NCBI RefSeq assembly: GCF_001039355.2
Contig: NW_019773848.1
Coordinates: 357,635 to 421,634 of the forward strand
DNA: 64,000 nt
Direction: 5' to 3'
Origin: Lingula anatina
Lineage: Eukaryota; Brachiopoda; Lingulata; Lingulida; Lingulidae
Made by a program: the position numbers and the translations under genes. The notes below the pieces were generated by a model that was not told where the DNA came from, did not search any database, and was given only the letters and a program-made list of their open reading frames with translations. Positions 1-11,600 of this stretch are shown piece by piece. Every line of letters starts with the position of its first letter. Position 1 is the first letter of the stretch.

Positions 1-355
1 CTGCCAGTAAGAAAAACATTTCCTTTAGCATTTGCCACAATGACTAACATGTTTTTCTAGTAAATTTATCCTGGTTGGCCAGATTTTTTGAAATTTTGAT
101 TGTAAAAATACCACACGGTGCACTTAACTCAGTGCAGTTATTCAACCTCACCTTGATCTTTAACCTTCCAACCTTCATTTTGGCAGGGATAAAAATGGAT
201 CTGTAGCATAGAAACCAGACATAGAAATTGACAATGTTTCATGTAGATTAAAGGATTTCGATTGCCCCAAACCTTAAAAGCATATGTGGAACATTTGTAT
301 ATCTCTTATTATTTAATATTACATTTCTTACTGATTTTGTTTTGTTTTTTTGCAG
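1..355 (+). other. Bestrophin intron (3' part)
   Basis: Non-coding sequence between an upstream exon outside the window and the exon at 356. No repeat or RNA gene was seen. Confidence 0.8.
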
Positions 356-490
356 GTTTTTTGAAAAGCTTGTGTTGTATTGCCAAGCCTTTACCAATTT
401 GATTCCTGTTTCATTTGTTCTGGGTTTTTATGTGGCTATGGTTCTAGGAAGGTGGTGGAGCCAATTTTTAGCTATACCATGGCCTGATAC
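356..490 (+). CDS. Bestrophin exon: neck helix
   Basis: The acceptor TTTTTTTGCAG precedes the exon and GTAAGT follows it. It enters with one base of a split codon and leaves with two. It encodes FFEKLVLYC through the pore-neck helix [11 protein letters not shown] to PWPDT, matching the second transmembrane region of bestrophins. Confidence 0.94.
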
Positions 491-3400
491 GTAAGTAAAG
501 AACATTTAGATGTGGTATTATTAATTTTAGGAAAAAAAGTTTTAATTTTATCAGTTATGCCCTCATCTCTCTTTTCTATAGATGTCTTTTTTTCTAGCAA
601 TTATCTTTCGATATTATTTAATGTAAGCCTTCTCTTGTTGTACAAAATATAAAATGATGGGAGGTTTAAAAGGCTCTTGTAGTAAATGTAAAATGCTTTT
701 GCTGCAAATCATTCTTATTTCAGGATAATGATGTATGTTTCTTCCCTCATACATGGAAGTGATGAAAGAGGCCGTCTCATTCGCCGTACTCTTCTTCGCT
801 ACTTGAATCTTGCAATGGTACTATTATGCAGATCCATTAGTCCTTCTACTCTCAAACGCTTTCCTACTCTGGATTATATAGTTGATGCAGGTATGTAGAA
901 GTGCTGATGTTTCATAGGTTACAAATCAGGGTTGATGTGAATTCAAACCTAATTTAGATGCTTCATGTTGGAATATGTGTCACAGCCTTTGTTTGGTCAA
1001 TGCTCATGTGAATGTCAATGAACTGATAGGTGTGTGAAATTTTATTGCAGGTGGTCAGTGATAATGGAGACAAACTTTCCTATTTGTTAATATAAAGATT
1101 AAATGAATTTAGTAAATTTGAGGAATTTTGTTATCCGTGTTTGTAGTTTCCTTGTTTCAGGAATGTTTCTATAAACAGTGCACATTGGTTAAGGCAGGCT
1201 GAAGGTTAAATCAACAACGGGCCAATATTATAACAGTTAAATGCCTAAAACTCAGTTGTTTATTTTTCATTTATTGTGTTCTGGTTTACCTTTCATTATT
1301 TTGTGTTCTGGAAGATAAAGATTTCTGTTCCTTTATAAAAGCACCATTTTAGAAATGCTAGAATTTGAGATTTGCGTTACAAAGAATACACCAGAATATT
1401 TTTTACAAGCCACCCACTATTTGGTCTTGCTGCTACACCTTGGCTTTTCATCTGTACACGGGCATGGGTTATTTTTTCTTCAACTTTTCAGGGCCCCTTC
1501 TAACATAATTTACTCTTACATCTGGTTTGGTTTGCATTTACAGGATAAACTTGCAGTTATACCATAATGTTTGAAGGACTCAAGATAATTGGAAAGAAAG
1601 ACTTGGCTCCAAGACTTCACTGTTAAGAACTTTGTTTCTGTATATGATGATGATGATGATGATGATCGATGATCAAATTGGAACAAATTGGAATAAAGTA
1701 TAATAATCGGAGAGTTCTATTAAAGACCCAGACCCCGAGTGGTACCTTGGTGCTGAGGATACAATTACTCCTCTATTTTATATGCCACAGGGGTAATTGT
1801 AGAAGAAGAGGTAAGTGGGCAAGGCGTGGAATAAAACCCAAAGTGTTTGGTGATCAAATTTTCACATACCTTGGGATTCACTGAAAGTAGAATTTCCTTG
1901 AGTCAGAAGAAACAGAGGAAGACCATGAAAATATTGAAAACTGCATTTGAAAGCATATTTCACCGTGGAAAGATTGGTTTTTATTCCACCCATTGAAATT
2001 TTATATTTTGAGTTTTTGACATTGCTGTACCTGATTACAGCAATGATACAACATGCAGCTGCCATGCTGTATTATTGCGAACTTGATATTATTCCTTGCA
2101 TTTCAATTGCTGCTATTTGGGTTTCCAGGGTTGATGACAGAAGATGAAAAGAAACTGTTTGAAGACCTTCCTTCTCCCCACAGCAAGTACTGGGTGCCAT
2201 GCCACTGGGCCTGCACCCTTACATCCATAGCAAGGAATGAGGGAAGGATCAAGGATGACATCAGTCTTAAGACCTTATTACAGGTAGCTGAGACTGGGCT
2301 CCCATGCCTAGATCAATCTAACAGGATTGATCCATCTCCAAGGGGTTTCTCGCTCAATTGCTTTTAGCTGAAGCAGGTTAGATGTCTGTCACGCCTGCTG
2401 ATTAAGCTGCTAAACGATAATTAATTACCCCCTAGCAGCTTCAGTAGACATGACAGCCATCTAAGCCACTTAAGTTGATGGCAATTTTAGCAAGAATCCC
2501 CTTGGAGATAAATCGATCCAAAGTTAGTACGAAAGGGTCTGGAAATGGTCCCTTTGTGTAATCACTTCAGTGGCAGATCAGTGACATGTTTTGGGGAGGT
2601 GAAAAATAGATAAATAGATAGATAGATGAGACCATGAAAGAGGTACCAGTAATGATTGAAATGGAAGTGAACAGTTAACTTAACTGAATGATGAAGGTTA
2701 GGGTGGATTCTGTTTCTTACTTATTTGTCTGCAGATTGTGTGTTTAGGTATTCCCTCTTACCTTAACTGCAAGTCCTATTTATTTTGCAGGAAATTAACA
2801 ACTTCAGAGCTGGTCTTGGCAGCATGTACACGTTTGACTGGATCAGCATTCCTTTAGTTTATACACAGGTAAGTAATTTAATCTTCTTGTAGACAGCCTG
2901 GTTATTTCCTGAAATATATACATGCCATTTAGAGTTACTTTGGTGCCAATGTTAACATAATCAAATGTTTTGCTTCTTTATGAAGGGATTCTTCAAATAA
3001 TAGTCGTAAGTTTTCAAAGATATTCACAAGAAACATCTGAAGTCAGTGACATTTATTCTGCTTCTCACAATTATCTAGTTGCATCTCATGGTGCTACTTA
3101 GTAAGTTTCTCTGTATTACTACCATATTTGAGTGCCAAAACCACCAATTCCAGTAAGGTGTTTTCTCTAAAGGTGTGCCAGTTAACATTTAAGGTGCTCC
3201 AATGTGTTTACAGCATAGTCCATTTAAGAAATATAATAATGAAATGTGTAATATTTAAATAAAGAAAAATTGGAGTAGTTGCTACAAAAGTTGAATTAGA
3301 ATCCATGTGGAGACATAAACATAATTTTAATGATATCATATAATTTTAATTGGGTAAAAATCTCTGTCACAGATATTGTTCCTACTGAAGTTGAATAGGA

Positions 3401-5269
3401 ACTCATGTGGAGACTTGAATGGATTTTTAATGATGTTGAATAAGAATATTATTTGGTAAAAATATTTTCCTCAGGTGACAACTTTGGCTATATACACTTA
3501 CTTTCTGGCCACACTCCTAACTAGCCAGTTTCTGGACCCTTCCCAGGGTTACCCAGGCCACGATGTTGACCTCTACGTTCCAGCATTCAGTGTGCTGCAA
3601 TTCTTCTTTTATATGGGCTGGATAAAGGTGAGCAGATATGAATAGAAGAGTAAAAAGGATAATGATTACAATTCTTACGATAATTGGTAAGCAGCATTTA
3701 CATGTCTACAAATAATCTCTTTTCAGGTTGCAGAACAGTTGACCAATCCATTTGGAGAAGGTGATGATGACTTTGAAGTAAACTGGATGATTGACAGAAA
3801 TTTACAGGTATGAAAGTACTGTTTGTCAGTTAAATGCTTTTCATTTCATACTTAAATGTGATTTAAATAATTGTAAGAATTGATTGAAGAATTCAATTTT
3901 GAGTTTTTAAAAGTAACCTATATAATACTGCCAAAATGAAATGATGTTCAAGATTGGCCTGTATCTTGTTCTAGGTCTCTCTGTTGGCTGTGGATGAAAT
4001 GTACATGGTTCTTCCAAAGCTGGAAATTGATATGTATTGGGATGAGCTTGAGCCTATCATTCCATACACCAAGTCTTCTGTGAAAACCAGAATTGACCCA
4101 TGGCTGGGCTCAACTGCTGATATGAGGTGGATATTAAATGGAAAAAGTGAAAGAATTTTCAAGAAAGAAAATTAAGAATTTTTTTGAAACAAAAAGAAAA
4201 TGGTACACAATGTGCACTCACATCTTGTGTTTTACTTATATGATTTTCATGTGGCAAAGATGTTAGAAGTTTGTAATGTTTAGTCATTATTTGTTTTAAG
4301 CTCAACAAAGAATCCCTTATGAAAAAGGTAACATTGAGACACCTTTATTTAAAGACCTGTCATGATTGCTGTGGTTATTTCTTCAGAAAGAGCCTCTTGG
4401 ATTTCATGCTTAATGAGCTGTAATGTTTTTTTCACTACAGTTTTTCTGACTGTGACATGAAGGTTGTGATGCCAATGGAAACCATTCCTGAAAATGAGAA
4501 CTACAGTATGCCATCCCCACATCAACACAGGTACATACATTCTAACATAGAATTGGGGACATCCATAAATTCAGGAAATTTATCAAGTCACAAACCACGT
4601 CGCATTTCTGAATTGGTTGAAGGGCATGTGCAGCGCCCCTTGAGTCTCAATTCCTTGAGCCATAGTAGCCCTGGAACCCCAGTTTCAGAGAGACGAACCA
4701 GTCACTCACCAAGAAAAGGACATTTGAGTAGTAGTACTAGGAGTCCTGTTCCAATTCGAAGACCCAGAGGAGAGCGTACCAGTAAGCAAGAATCTGTTGC
4801 TTCTTCATATGTAGAAAGATGGCTTAATGGTCAGAGGAGTAGGATGAATTGCAGTATGTCCCCATCTGGTAATTTTACAGACATCACACCACCTCAGAGC
4901 ACTGTCAACAGCCCAACTGCAGTTGACGCACCAAAGTATACCTCTATATCATCCAATGATGCCACCAGAGTAGTCCATGGGTTCACAGTTACAATGTGTG
5001 ATGAACAAGATGAGGGAAGGTCCAGTTCAGCAAATGAGCCAAATGTTACAAATTGGGGAGATACCTCTGGGCAACCAACCAACAATGCAGAGGGCCCTTC
5101 TCCTTCTCTTGCCCCTATTGCTGAGTCTGTAACTGTTCCCATGCATGTTGGGACAGACTATGGCTATACCCCTTACACAAACCAGAGCACTGTAACCAGC
5201 CTTACTCCATTACTGGAAACTGGTGAATCTCAGGAATCAGCAAATAAAGATGAGGAACCAGTTGTGTAG
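356..5269 (+). CDS. Bestrophin-family calcium-activated anion channel, 3' part (8 exons)
   Basis: Bestrophins are plasma-membrane pentameric chloride/anion channels gated by cytosolic calcium. Eight exons join in phase at 356-490, 724-890, 2129-2283, 2791-2868, 3475-3627, 3727-3807, 3975-4126 and 4441-5269, giving 582 residues; the first exons and start codon lie before the window. Family hallmarks read directly are [11 protein letters not shown] (neck, with the Ile/Phe/Phe positions of the pore kept), RWWSQ and [16 protein letters not shown]-like [12 protein letters not shown] (aperture), [15 protein letters not shown], and [19 protein letters not shown] (acidic calcium clasp) followed by LLAVDEMY. 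The last exon encodes a 275-residue Ser/Thr/Pro-rich cytosolic tail with no recognised domain, as is usual for the variable bestrophin C-terminus. Which vertebrate paralogue it matches best cannot be decided by eye. All splice sites are GT-AG. Confidence 0.95.
724..890 (+). CDS. Bestrophin exon: cytosolic helix region
   Basis: Encodes [20 protein letters not shown] and then [10 protein letters not shown], matching the family pattern G-x-D-E-x-G-R-L-x-R-R-T-L-x-R-Y. It starts with one base that completes Thr and ends with one base of Gly. The donor is GTATGT. Confidence 0.94.
891..2128 (+). other. Bestrophin intron with a trinucleotide run
   Basis: An intron of about 1.2 kb, longer than its neighbours. 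It contains an ATG/GAT trinucleotide microsatellite at 1645-1666. Short ORFs within it show no family resemblance. Confidence 0.8.
2129..2283 (+). CDS. Bestrophin exon: GLMTEDE to LKTLLQ
   Basis: The acceptor GTTTCCAG precedes it. The exon encodes [13 protein letters not shown], then [12 protein letters not shown] and [14 protein letters not shown], aligning with the bestrophin stretch that carries the W-V-P-x-x-W motif. It ends in phase 0 at GTAGCT. Confidence 0.93.
2324..2519. mobile_element. Foldback MITE in a bestrophin intron
   Basis: Terminal arms GGATTGATCCATCTCCAAGG (2324) and CCTTGGAGATAAATCGATCC (ending 2519) are inverted repeats. A second inner inverted pair, TTAGATGTCTGTCA and TGACAGCCATCTAA, supports a foldback structure. 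No ORF and no clear target duplication. Confidence 0.65.
2791..2868 (+). CDS. Bestrophin exon: aperture region
   Basis: A 26-codon phase 0-0 exon encoding [10 protein letters not shown] followed by [12 protein letters not shown], the strongly conserved segment forming the cytosolic constriction of the pore. Confidence 0.95.
3475..3627 (+). CDS. Bestrophin exon: transmembrane helices 3-4
   Basis: A 51-codon phase 0-0 exon encoding [20 protein letters not shown], then [13 protein letters not shown] and [10 protein letters not shown]. It contains two hydrophobic segments. Confidence 0.95.
3727..3807 (+). CDS. Bestrophin exon: calcium clasp
   Basis: A 27-codon phase 0-0 exon. [17 protein letters not shown] contains the acidic cluster that binds calcium in the family, followed by NWMIDRNLQ. 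Confidence 0.95.
3975..4126 (+). CDS. Bestrophin exon: post-clasp segment
   Basis: Encodes [20 protein letters not shown], then [12 protein letters not shown]. This matches the conserved segment right after the calcium clasp and the start of the less conserved tail. It ends with two bases of a Ser codon. Confidence 0.93.
4441..5269 (+). CDS. Bestrophin last coding exon: variable C-terminal tail
   Basis: The acceptor TTCACTACAG completes Ser and opens a 275-codon reading frame ending in TAG. The tail is rich in Ser, Thr and Pro, with several basic-Ser patches ([26 protein letters not shown]) that look like kinase sites. No domain is recognised. Confidence 0.9.
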
Positions 5270-7590
5270 GACTTCAATGGATAAATTTATGGATCTGGGA
5301 AAGTAAGCAAGCCATATGTAGGTTGTTTATTTCAGGAGTAAGTTGGCATCTTATAAATGAAATTGAATGCCTATTTTGAACATAAATGACTTTGGCTAAT
5401 TACAGTTGGTGAAATCGTTATAGTCACAATGGAGATGACTTTAAAGTAATTTCATTATGTTTTCACTGTCTTCCTGATATAAATGAAGAGATAATGACAA
5501 CCATGTCTGATTTCATGTTAAGTTTGTTATTGAGCCATCGTTTTGTATTGCAACAGTGCTATGGCTTTGTTGGATAAGAAATGAAAGGGATTAATGAAGA
5601 CAAACTTTGTGTGTTATTGTATAGTACTGCTTGGAAGTCTTGAAACTTTTATCAGATAGGAAGAAAATACTAGTACTCAAAAACAAAACTGCACTCCTTT
5701 TCGTTTGTGAACTGGTAAAAATTGCCCATACTGGAAAATCTTTGCATATGCAAAAGCCTAACACCAGTGCTGGTTGGATGGGGAAATAGGATATCTGTTT
5801 CCCTTAATATTCCTTGTGTATTAGCTAAGAAACAAATTGTGTGAATATAATTAAACGTAACAGTTATTTATCTTCTGATTTTATTGTTCAAATATTAGTT
5901 AAAGGAATTTAGTTGCAATGAAAATTAATTTCATTGCTCATAATATATTTTTGTGTTTTATTATTTCTTTTTTTTTTTTTTTGTTTTGATTTTTACAGAT
6001 TGCTGGATCTTAAGCACTGTTGATGCAGTGCAATCTGATGGACATAACATGCAATCTTTAATGTAATCAGAATGAGAATTAATCTCTGGAAAAATTGTAT
6101 TGAAGAGATCTCATTGGTCAGGACAAAAGTCGTCAGGGACGGCACACAAACCACATATGTTTACATATTATATTTAAAATTGAGAATATAGTTTACTTGT
6201 TTTCTTTGCAGTTATATATGTTTATCATATGCTCTCTCAAAGACAAAATGCTCTTTTTTAAATTTTTAAACGTTGCATCTTCATCAGATGTTGTGATAAT
6301 CTTGTTTTGAAATATTTGTAAAGATATTTTGTGTTGTATCTTAATTGTTGATCATATATGGTAAATAGCATAGATAAAGATTGATATATAGCAAGAATGA
6401 AGGATCCTGACCTACATACAAATTCTAGTAAATGATACACTTTCAGTTGAGTGTGGTAAAAGCACTTTTGTCTCACTTGTGTCTAGTGCAATGAAAGCGA
6501 GTGGTAATTTGTGCCAAGTAAGTGGAGATTGGGTAAAGTAATTAGTGGTCAAAACCAAAAGGTGTTGTTCAAGACCAAAAGGAGTTGGTTTACCTGCATT
6601 TCAGAATTTTTAAAGTGCCATTTGGTGTTCTTTTATTTTATAAATGTAATTTCCAAAGACTTCAGTTATTTTAGTTACATTACTTTTTGTTGTAATATCC
6701 AATTACTTTGGATATTTAGCATGCTGGTAGATTATGCTGTTACTATGTATTTATCAGCCTTATCATTTTTGAAAAGGCTTAAATAAGCTATGCCTCCCAA
6801 TTCCGTTACCTGCCTGCCATTATTTCTATATTTGATATTTATTGTTAGATCTGAGCTGTTTTTATTAGCCACAGTAAAGACTGTCAGATTACTATAGTTG
6901 AACACGTGGGCCAGATGTGTTTAAAGAAAGTAAAAGCGGACATATTTATAGTATATTTGACATGCAATGGAGGAGTATCATGTTGTTGTTGATGTATTTA
7001 TTAAAATAAAATCCATTGTTCAGAAGAGTGATTTGAAGTCCAATTGTTGAGCGTGTCATAACATTACTTCATACTCATTATGAATAAACACCCGGTTAAC
7101 TAGCCCACCCATATAATTTCCAGGACTTGAACACAAGAACTGTTTCCATTAGAATGGAGCATACAGTATTTTTCCACAAATATTTAATCATGAATTTTGG
7201 GCTACAATACCTTGTTACTGTCCTAGTTACCTGGGTTATCGATTTAAGAAGCTGATGGATTTGACCAGATGTAGTATAGTACAAAGGTAGCAACTGCCTG
7301 TCATTCTATCAAACAGATATTGAATTTAAGAAGTTTTCTTGGGCTCTGAAAACCTGCAAGTGCTGGACTGGTCCAGGCTTTTTGTCAATATAAATTGCCC
7401 AAAAGAAAAAAAAAACAAGCTGTGTAATGTACCATCTGAGGTTTATTAAATTGAATCGACAGTACAAAATTGCATTGTAGTCTTCCTTCTGAATGTTGGT
7501 TTTTACAGAAATGAGTTTACTGAATTCTTGTTAACTATAGTTCAAAATCCTGATTAATTTCCTGAAAAATAAAGACTTTTTATTTCAAGC
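5270..7590 (+). other. Bestrophin 3' UTR region with poly(A) signals
   Basis: About 2.3 kb with no coding signal follows the stop. AATAAA hexamers on the plus strand at 7005-7010, 7083-7088 and 7568-7573 are candidate poly(A) signals. The last coincides with the CNOT2 3' end on the other strand. Confidence 0.6.
7565..7587. terminator. Shared bidirectional poly(A) signal between convergent genes
   Basis: A near-palindromic block carries AATAAA on the plus strand (7568-7573) and AATAAA on the minus strand (TTTATT at 7579-7584). The signals are five bases apart and point in opposite directions, as expected for the ends of bestrophin (+) and CNOT2 (-). Confidence 0.5.
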
Positions 7591-8455
7591 TATTTATGAT
7601 GACGGTGCACCAAAGTTTTTGTCAATTCTGCTGCAATATTTAACAGAATAATCAACACCAATTTTTAATAATGCACTACTACAAGAGCACATCAGAAAAT
7701 GTCACTAGCACAGGGATTCGGGCTTATGGGAGTTTAAAGACACACCTCCTTGAAAATGACAATGAACAAAAAACAAAAAAATTCATTAAAAATACACAAT
7801 TTCTAAGAAAGGATGGTTTTCAAGCTTCTTCATGGTCCCAAAAATCATTCTTGTATTTATGAGAATAATAAGCAACAAGATTTTCTTTTGAAGGTGTTAA
7901 AGAAAGAGCACATTTACGGCATAGTGAACAAGTGATGGCTTTATGTCCATAAAAAGTGGTCTTAAAACTTATTGATAAGGTGTTTACAAAAAGTGGCTGT
8001 CTAGAATTAATTACCATAAACATTGTCCAGCTAGCTTCAAAATCAAACTTACAGTCTGTTTAGATTACAATCATATGATTATTCAGTTCTGCAGAGAGCA
8101 TCCATTGCAACACTGGCATACCAAAAACAACAGTCATTATGTCATGTCAAAGGATTTATAACAAATGAGATAGTACCAGTAATGCACTTGTATTCAGGGT
8201 ACTGTTTAAGGAGATCTTCAAAACTAGTTCACTGACAAAAAATGTCTCCCTCCATATGCACCTATGGTCCAAAATAACTTCAAAACCCAACAGCAAATCT
8301 CCCTTCGTGTTCTTCTCCGTGCCAAGCACCGTTGCTGAAGCATGGCACATTTGAACTATGTCACAGAAACGTGACTGAAAAACACTGAACACATTTTCAG
8401 GTTCTGTTGCCATCATATATTGCCATCTGTTCACCTAGTTAATGTCTAGCCTCTG
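7588..8455 (-). other. CNOT2: CNOT2 3' UTR
   Basis: Non-coding sequence downstream of the CNOT2 stop on the minus strand, up to the shared poly(A) block. Short ORFs here have no recognisable product. Confidence 0.55.
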
Positions 8456-8696
8456 CTAGTGAGCCACCATGGCAGCAGGACTAGGATTATGATGGAGAGT
8501 AGGTGGCAGATGAGGTCTCTCTTCTAGTTTGTCATATTCTAAGTGGAATTCTTTTGCCACTTTTCGCCAGTTCTGTGCATCAAAGAAATAGTATGTTCCT
8601 CGTTCGTAAGTATTAGTCTTGATAGCAGGTTCCATCCCTGGGGCCCTGGTTATCCAGACCCTTTCTTCTTTGTGATACCTCCAGTCTCGGTTGTAT
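8456..8696 (-). CDS. CNOT2: CNOT2 coding exon 16 (last)
   Basis: Encodes YNRDWRYHKEERVWITRAPG, then TYERGTYYFFDAQNWRKV and EFHLEYDKLEERPHLPPT, nearly identical to vertebrate CNOT2 up to the short divergent end. The stop is TAG. The acceptor is CCAATTTCAG. Confidence 0.97.
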
Positions 8697-11600
8697 CTGA
8701 AATTGGTAAGATATGGACGCCATATTTTATACAGCTGACACATACTTGTTAAATGAAACCCAATAGTCTGTAATGAGATATACTATTTCTCAGTAGAAAT
8801 AACAAATAGAAAAAAAAGGTTGCCATGACTGTCATGTACCATCAGCAACTTAGAAATTTTTTATATTTTACTTACATTTTTGTTGTATGCTCAGACATAA
8901 TGCTCTCTTCTGGAGAAACAAGTATTTAATTGAAAAATAATGGGGATGATATGCTGTTTTGAAAGGCTGTGAAAAATTGACAATGAACAACATTTATCAT
9001 AGATTTCCTAAAAAACTTACAACTCTGCTGCTGCTGCCAACTGAAGCATGTCCCCACCATTCATGTAGAACAGGAAAAATAGCAAGTCTTCCCCATAACG
9101 GTTAAGTTTTATAGGAGCAAGCTGAAAGGGGAAAACATTGGAAAATAAACAAAGAACTGAACATTTCACTCTGTATAAAATTTTTAAGGTTGATATATCT
9201 AGTAAAATCTGAGTCTTTCAACTGACTGATAATTAACAAAGAACTGTAGGTAAACTGAAATGTTATACCCTTTTGAAAAAAGTGAAGCTTACCTTGTCTC
9301 TTATAAATATATTTGTGAGATACTCTGAGGGTACGTGAAAATCTGAAATATAACATAGAGTTATCGTATCAGAAACTTTGCCTGCTGATATTTATGCTGA
9401 AATCATGCCATTTTTCATGTAATCAATGAATAATTCAAATTTATAGGCATAACAATGAATTTGAGGCAGTTACTTATAAATGAATGAAATGGTGTATTAA
9501 ATCATTACATAAAATGGTTCATGGTAAGTAAAAATTATCTGTGGAAAAATACCCACACTTATGTCAAATTAATTGGCCAAATGGCCCCATAAATTTTCGC
9601 TGCATTTGGTTGATTGCAAATTCTTAAACCAAAGAACTATATTAAATTTATTCACCAAAATTCTTACCATCAAACTTTTGCTTTCTAGCAGCTAGACTAA
9701 AGTAATGCAAAAAATTAACATTCCTTTAAAGGACAGATAAAAAGCCACTGAAACCTGTGCACAAAAAAGCATTCAGGATCAATTGAAGCCCCTCACAAAC
9801 AATTTAAACAAAAGCCATTATGGCCTCAAAGGCCATGTAAATAGAAGAAATATATATGTGGTGAAAGTTTCACCAAATCAATATAGCACCCTAGTGTAAG
9901 CTTATGCTATAATAAGGTATTACGCCACTGACCTATGTCTTGTGGTCTACAGGGAGCATCAGCCCAGGGGGACTGGAAGGTACTGTACAGGTTTCTGAAA
10001 CATAAATACATGACCTACACACATGCGTCATAAACTTCTATAACATCACTTCCATTCCTTTTACCTTGCTTCTTTTTTATCATTAACTGTTAAAATGAAG
10101 TTACAGAAGTCACGAGTTTCAAACAATTAAAAAGATTCACCATCAATTGGTATATATTTTTGTTGCAAGTCTCACTTTTTGAAATTATTCACAATTCAAA
10201 ATGTAGCCACATTAAGCCACTAATTGCTTACATTCAAAAAGTCAACTATTTACAACTTCAGTATGATGAGGTCAATTATCATTTGTCTGCTGGTTATTGT
10301 ATATGAATGAACATAATCAATATTTTAACTTGGTCTTAATACATCATGATGCCCCATTCCCCACAATTGCCTATGGCCCATTTCTTACTCAGGAGAGTTA
10401 AGGTTTAGTCCCAGTGTTGTTAGATCAATGCCTGGGGCCAGTGCTACTAAGTTCGGGTCAGTCTCTGCTGCTCTGATGAAAGTGAGGAGGCCCACCATAC
10501 CAAACTGGTCTGTCACCATACCACCAGGGATATTGGACACAGTTCCTGGATAGAAAGTCACAAATTAAATAAGGTGGATGTAGCATCAAAGGTGCTTTTT
10601 TTACAGGTGTCAACTAAACCCGTTCATTTCTGCCAGACAAAGAGTTCAACTCGGGGAACCTCCAAGGGGGCTTCTATTGCAAATCCAGTGTAAAGCAGTC
10701 AGGCAATTTGATGAAAACGGTTTGACTACTTCTGGAACATCCAAGTTTAATGCGTTTTCTTTGAGGATAAATATCAGTCATCTGTCACGACACTGCAGGT
10801 GTAATTTTGAAATAAATAAATAAATAGATAAATGACAGAACGCTTACTAAATGAACTTACATTATTTATACTCAACATCAAATATTTTACTTAACCATTC
10901 AAATATGCACAACACACTGGATATAGCAGTATGCTTAATCAATTTTTCACATGTTCAATGAAGATAAAATACACCTGTAATTTATTATTCAAACAAAATT
11001 CAGGGAAAAAAAGCAGGCATGATAAAAGCCACATCTGCAAAGTAAACTGAGTCTTATGTATACAAAAGATACATCATGGATCAATATAATCAAGTAACCA
11101 AGACAAGCAGATGCCTTGGGTCCTCACTCACCATCTTGGTGTGTCTGAATGCCCTTCTTTGGTTGCCCACTACTGGAATTCTTGTCTCCAGGAAACCGAA
11201 TTCCTTCTTTTGGACCCTGGTCGAAAGCACCTCCCAGCGTGGCAGGTTGCTGTAGCCAACGAACACCACCATAATTCTGGAGGAAAAAAAAGACACATAC
11301 AATATAATGTAATGGCTGATTGCAAATCTATGGTGTAAGTCTCTGAAAAAGTTTAAATCTGTTTTTATTGCATTAAATAAACATGGTTAAAAAACAGATG
11401 GCTGGTGTTCACCAAATGCAAAATTAGCTCATTGTTTTTTAGTTTAGTTTTAATGCAGAATAAAAACTTAATCAGCCTGTGCTATTTCTCAGTCCTCATG
11501 GCTAATTAAGTTAACTATCTATGTGTTTTGAATAAACATATAGCATTATGTAAAAGCTAATAGTGCAGATAGCCTGTAAAATGTAATTTGTAAACATTTT

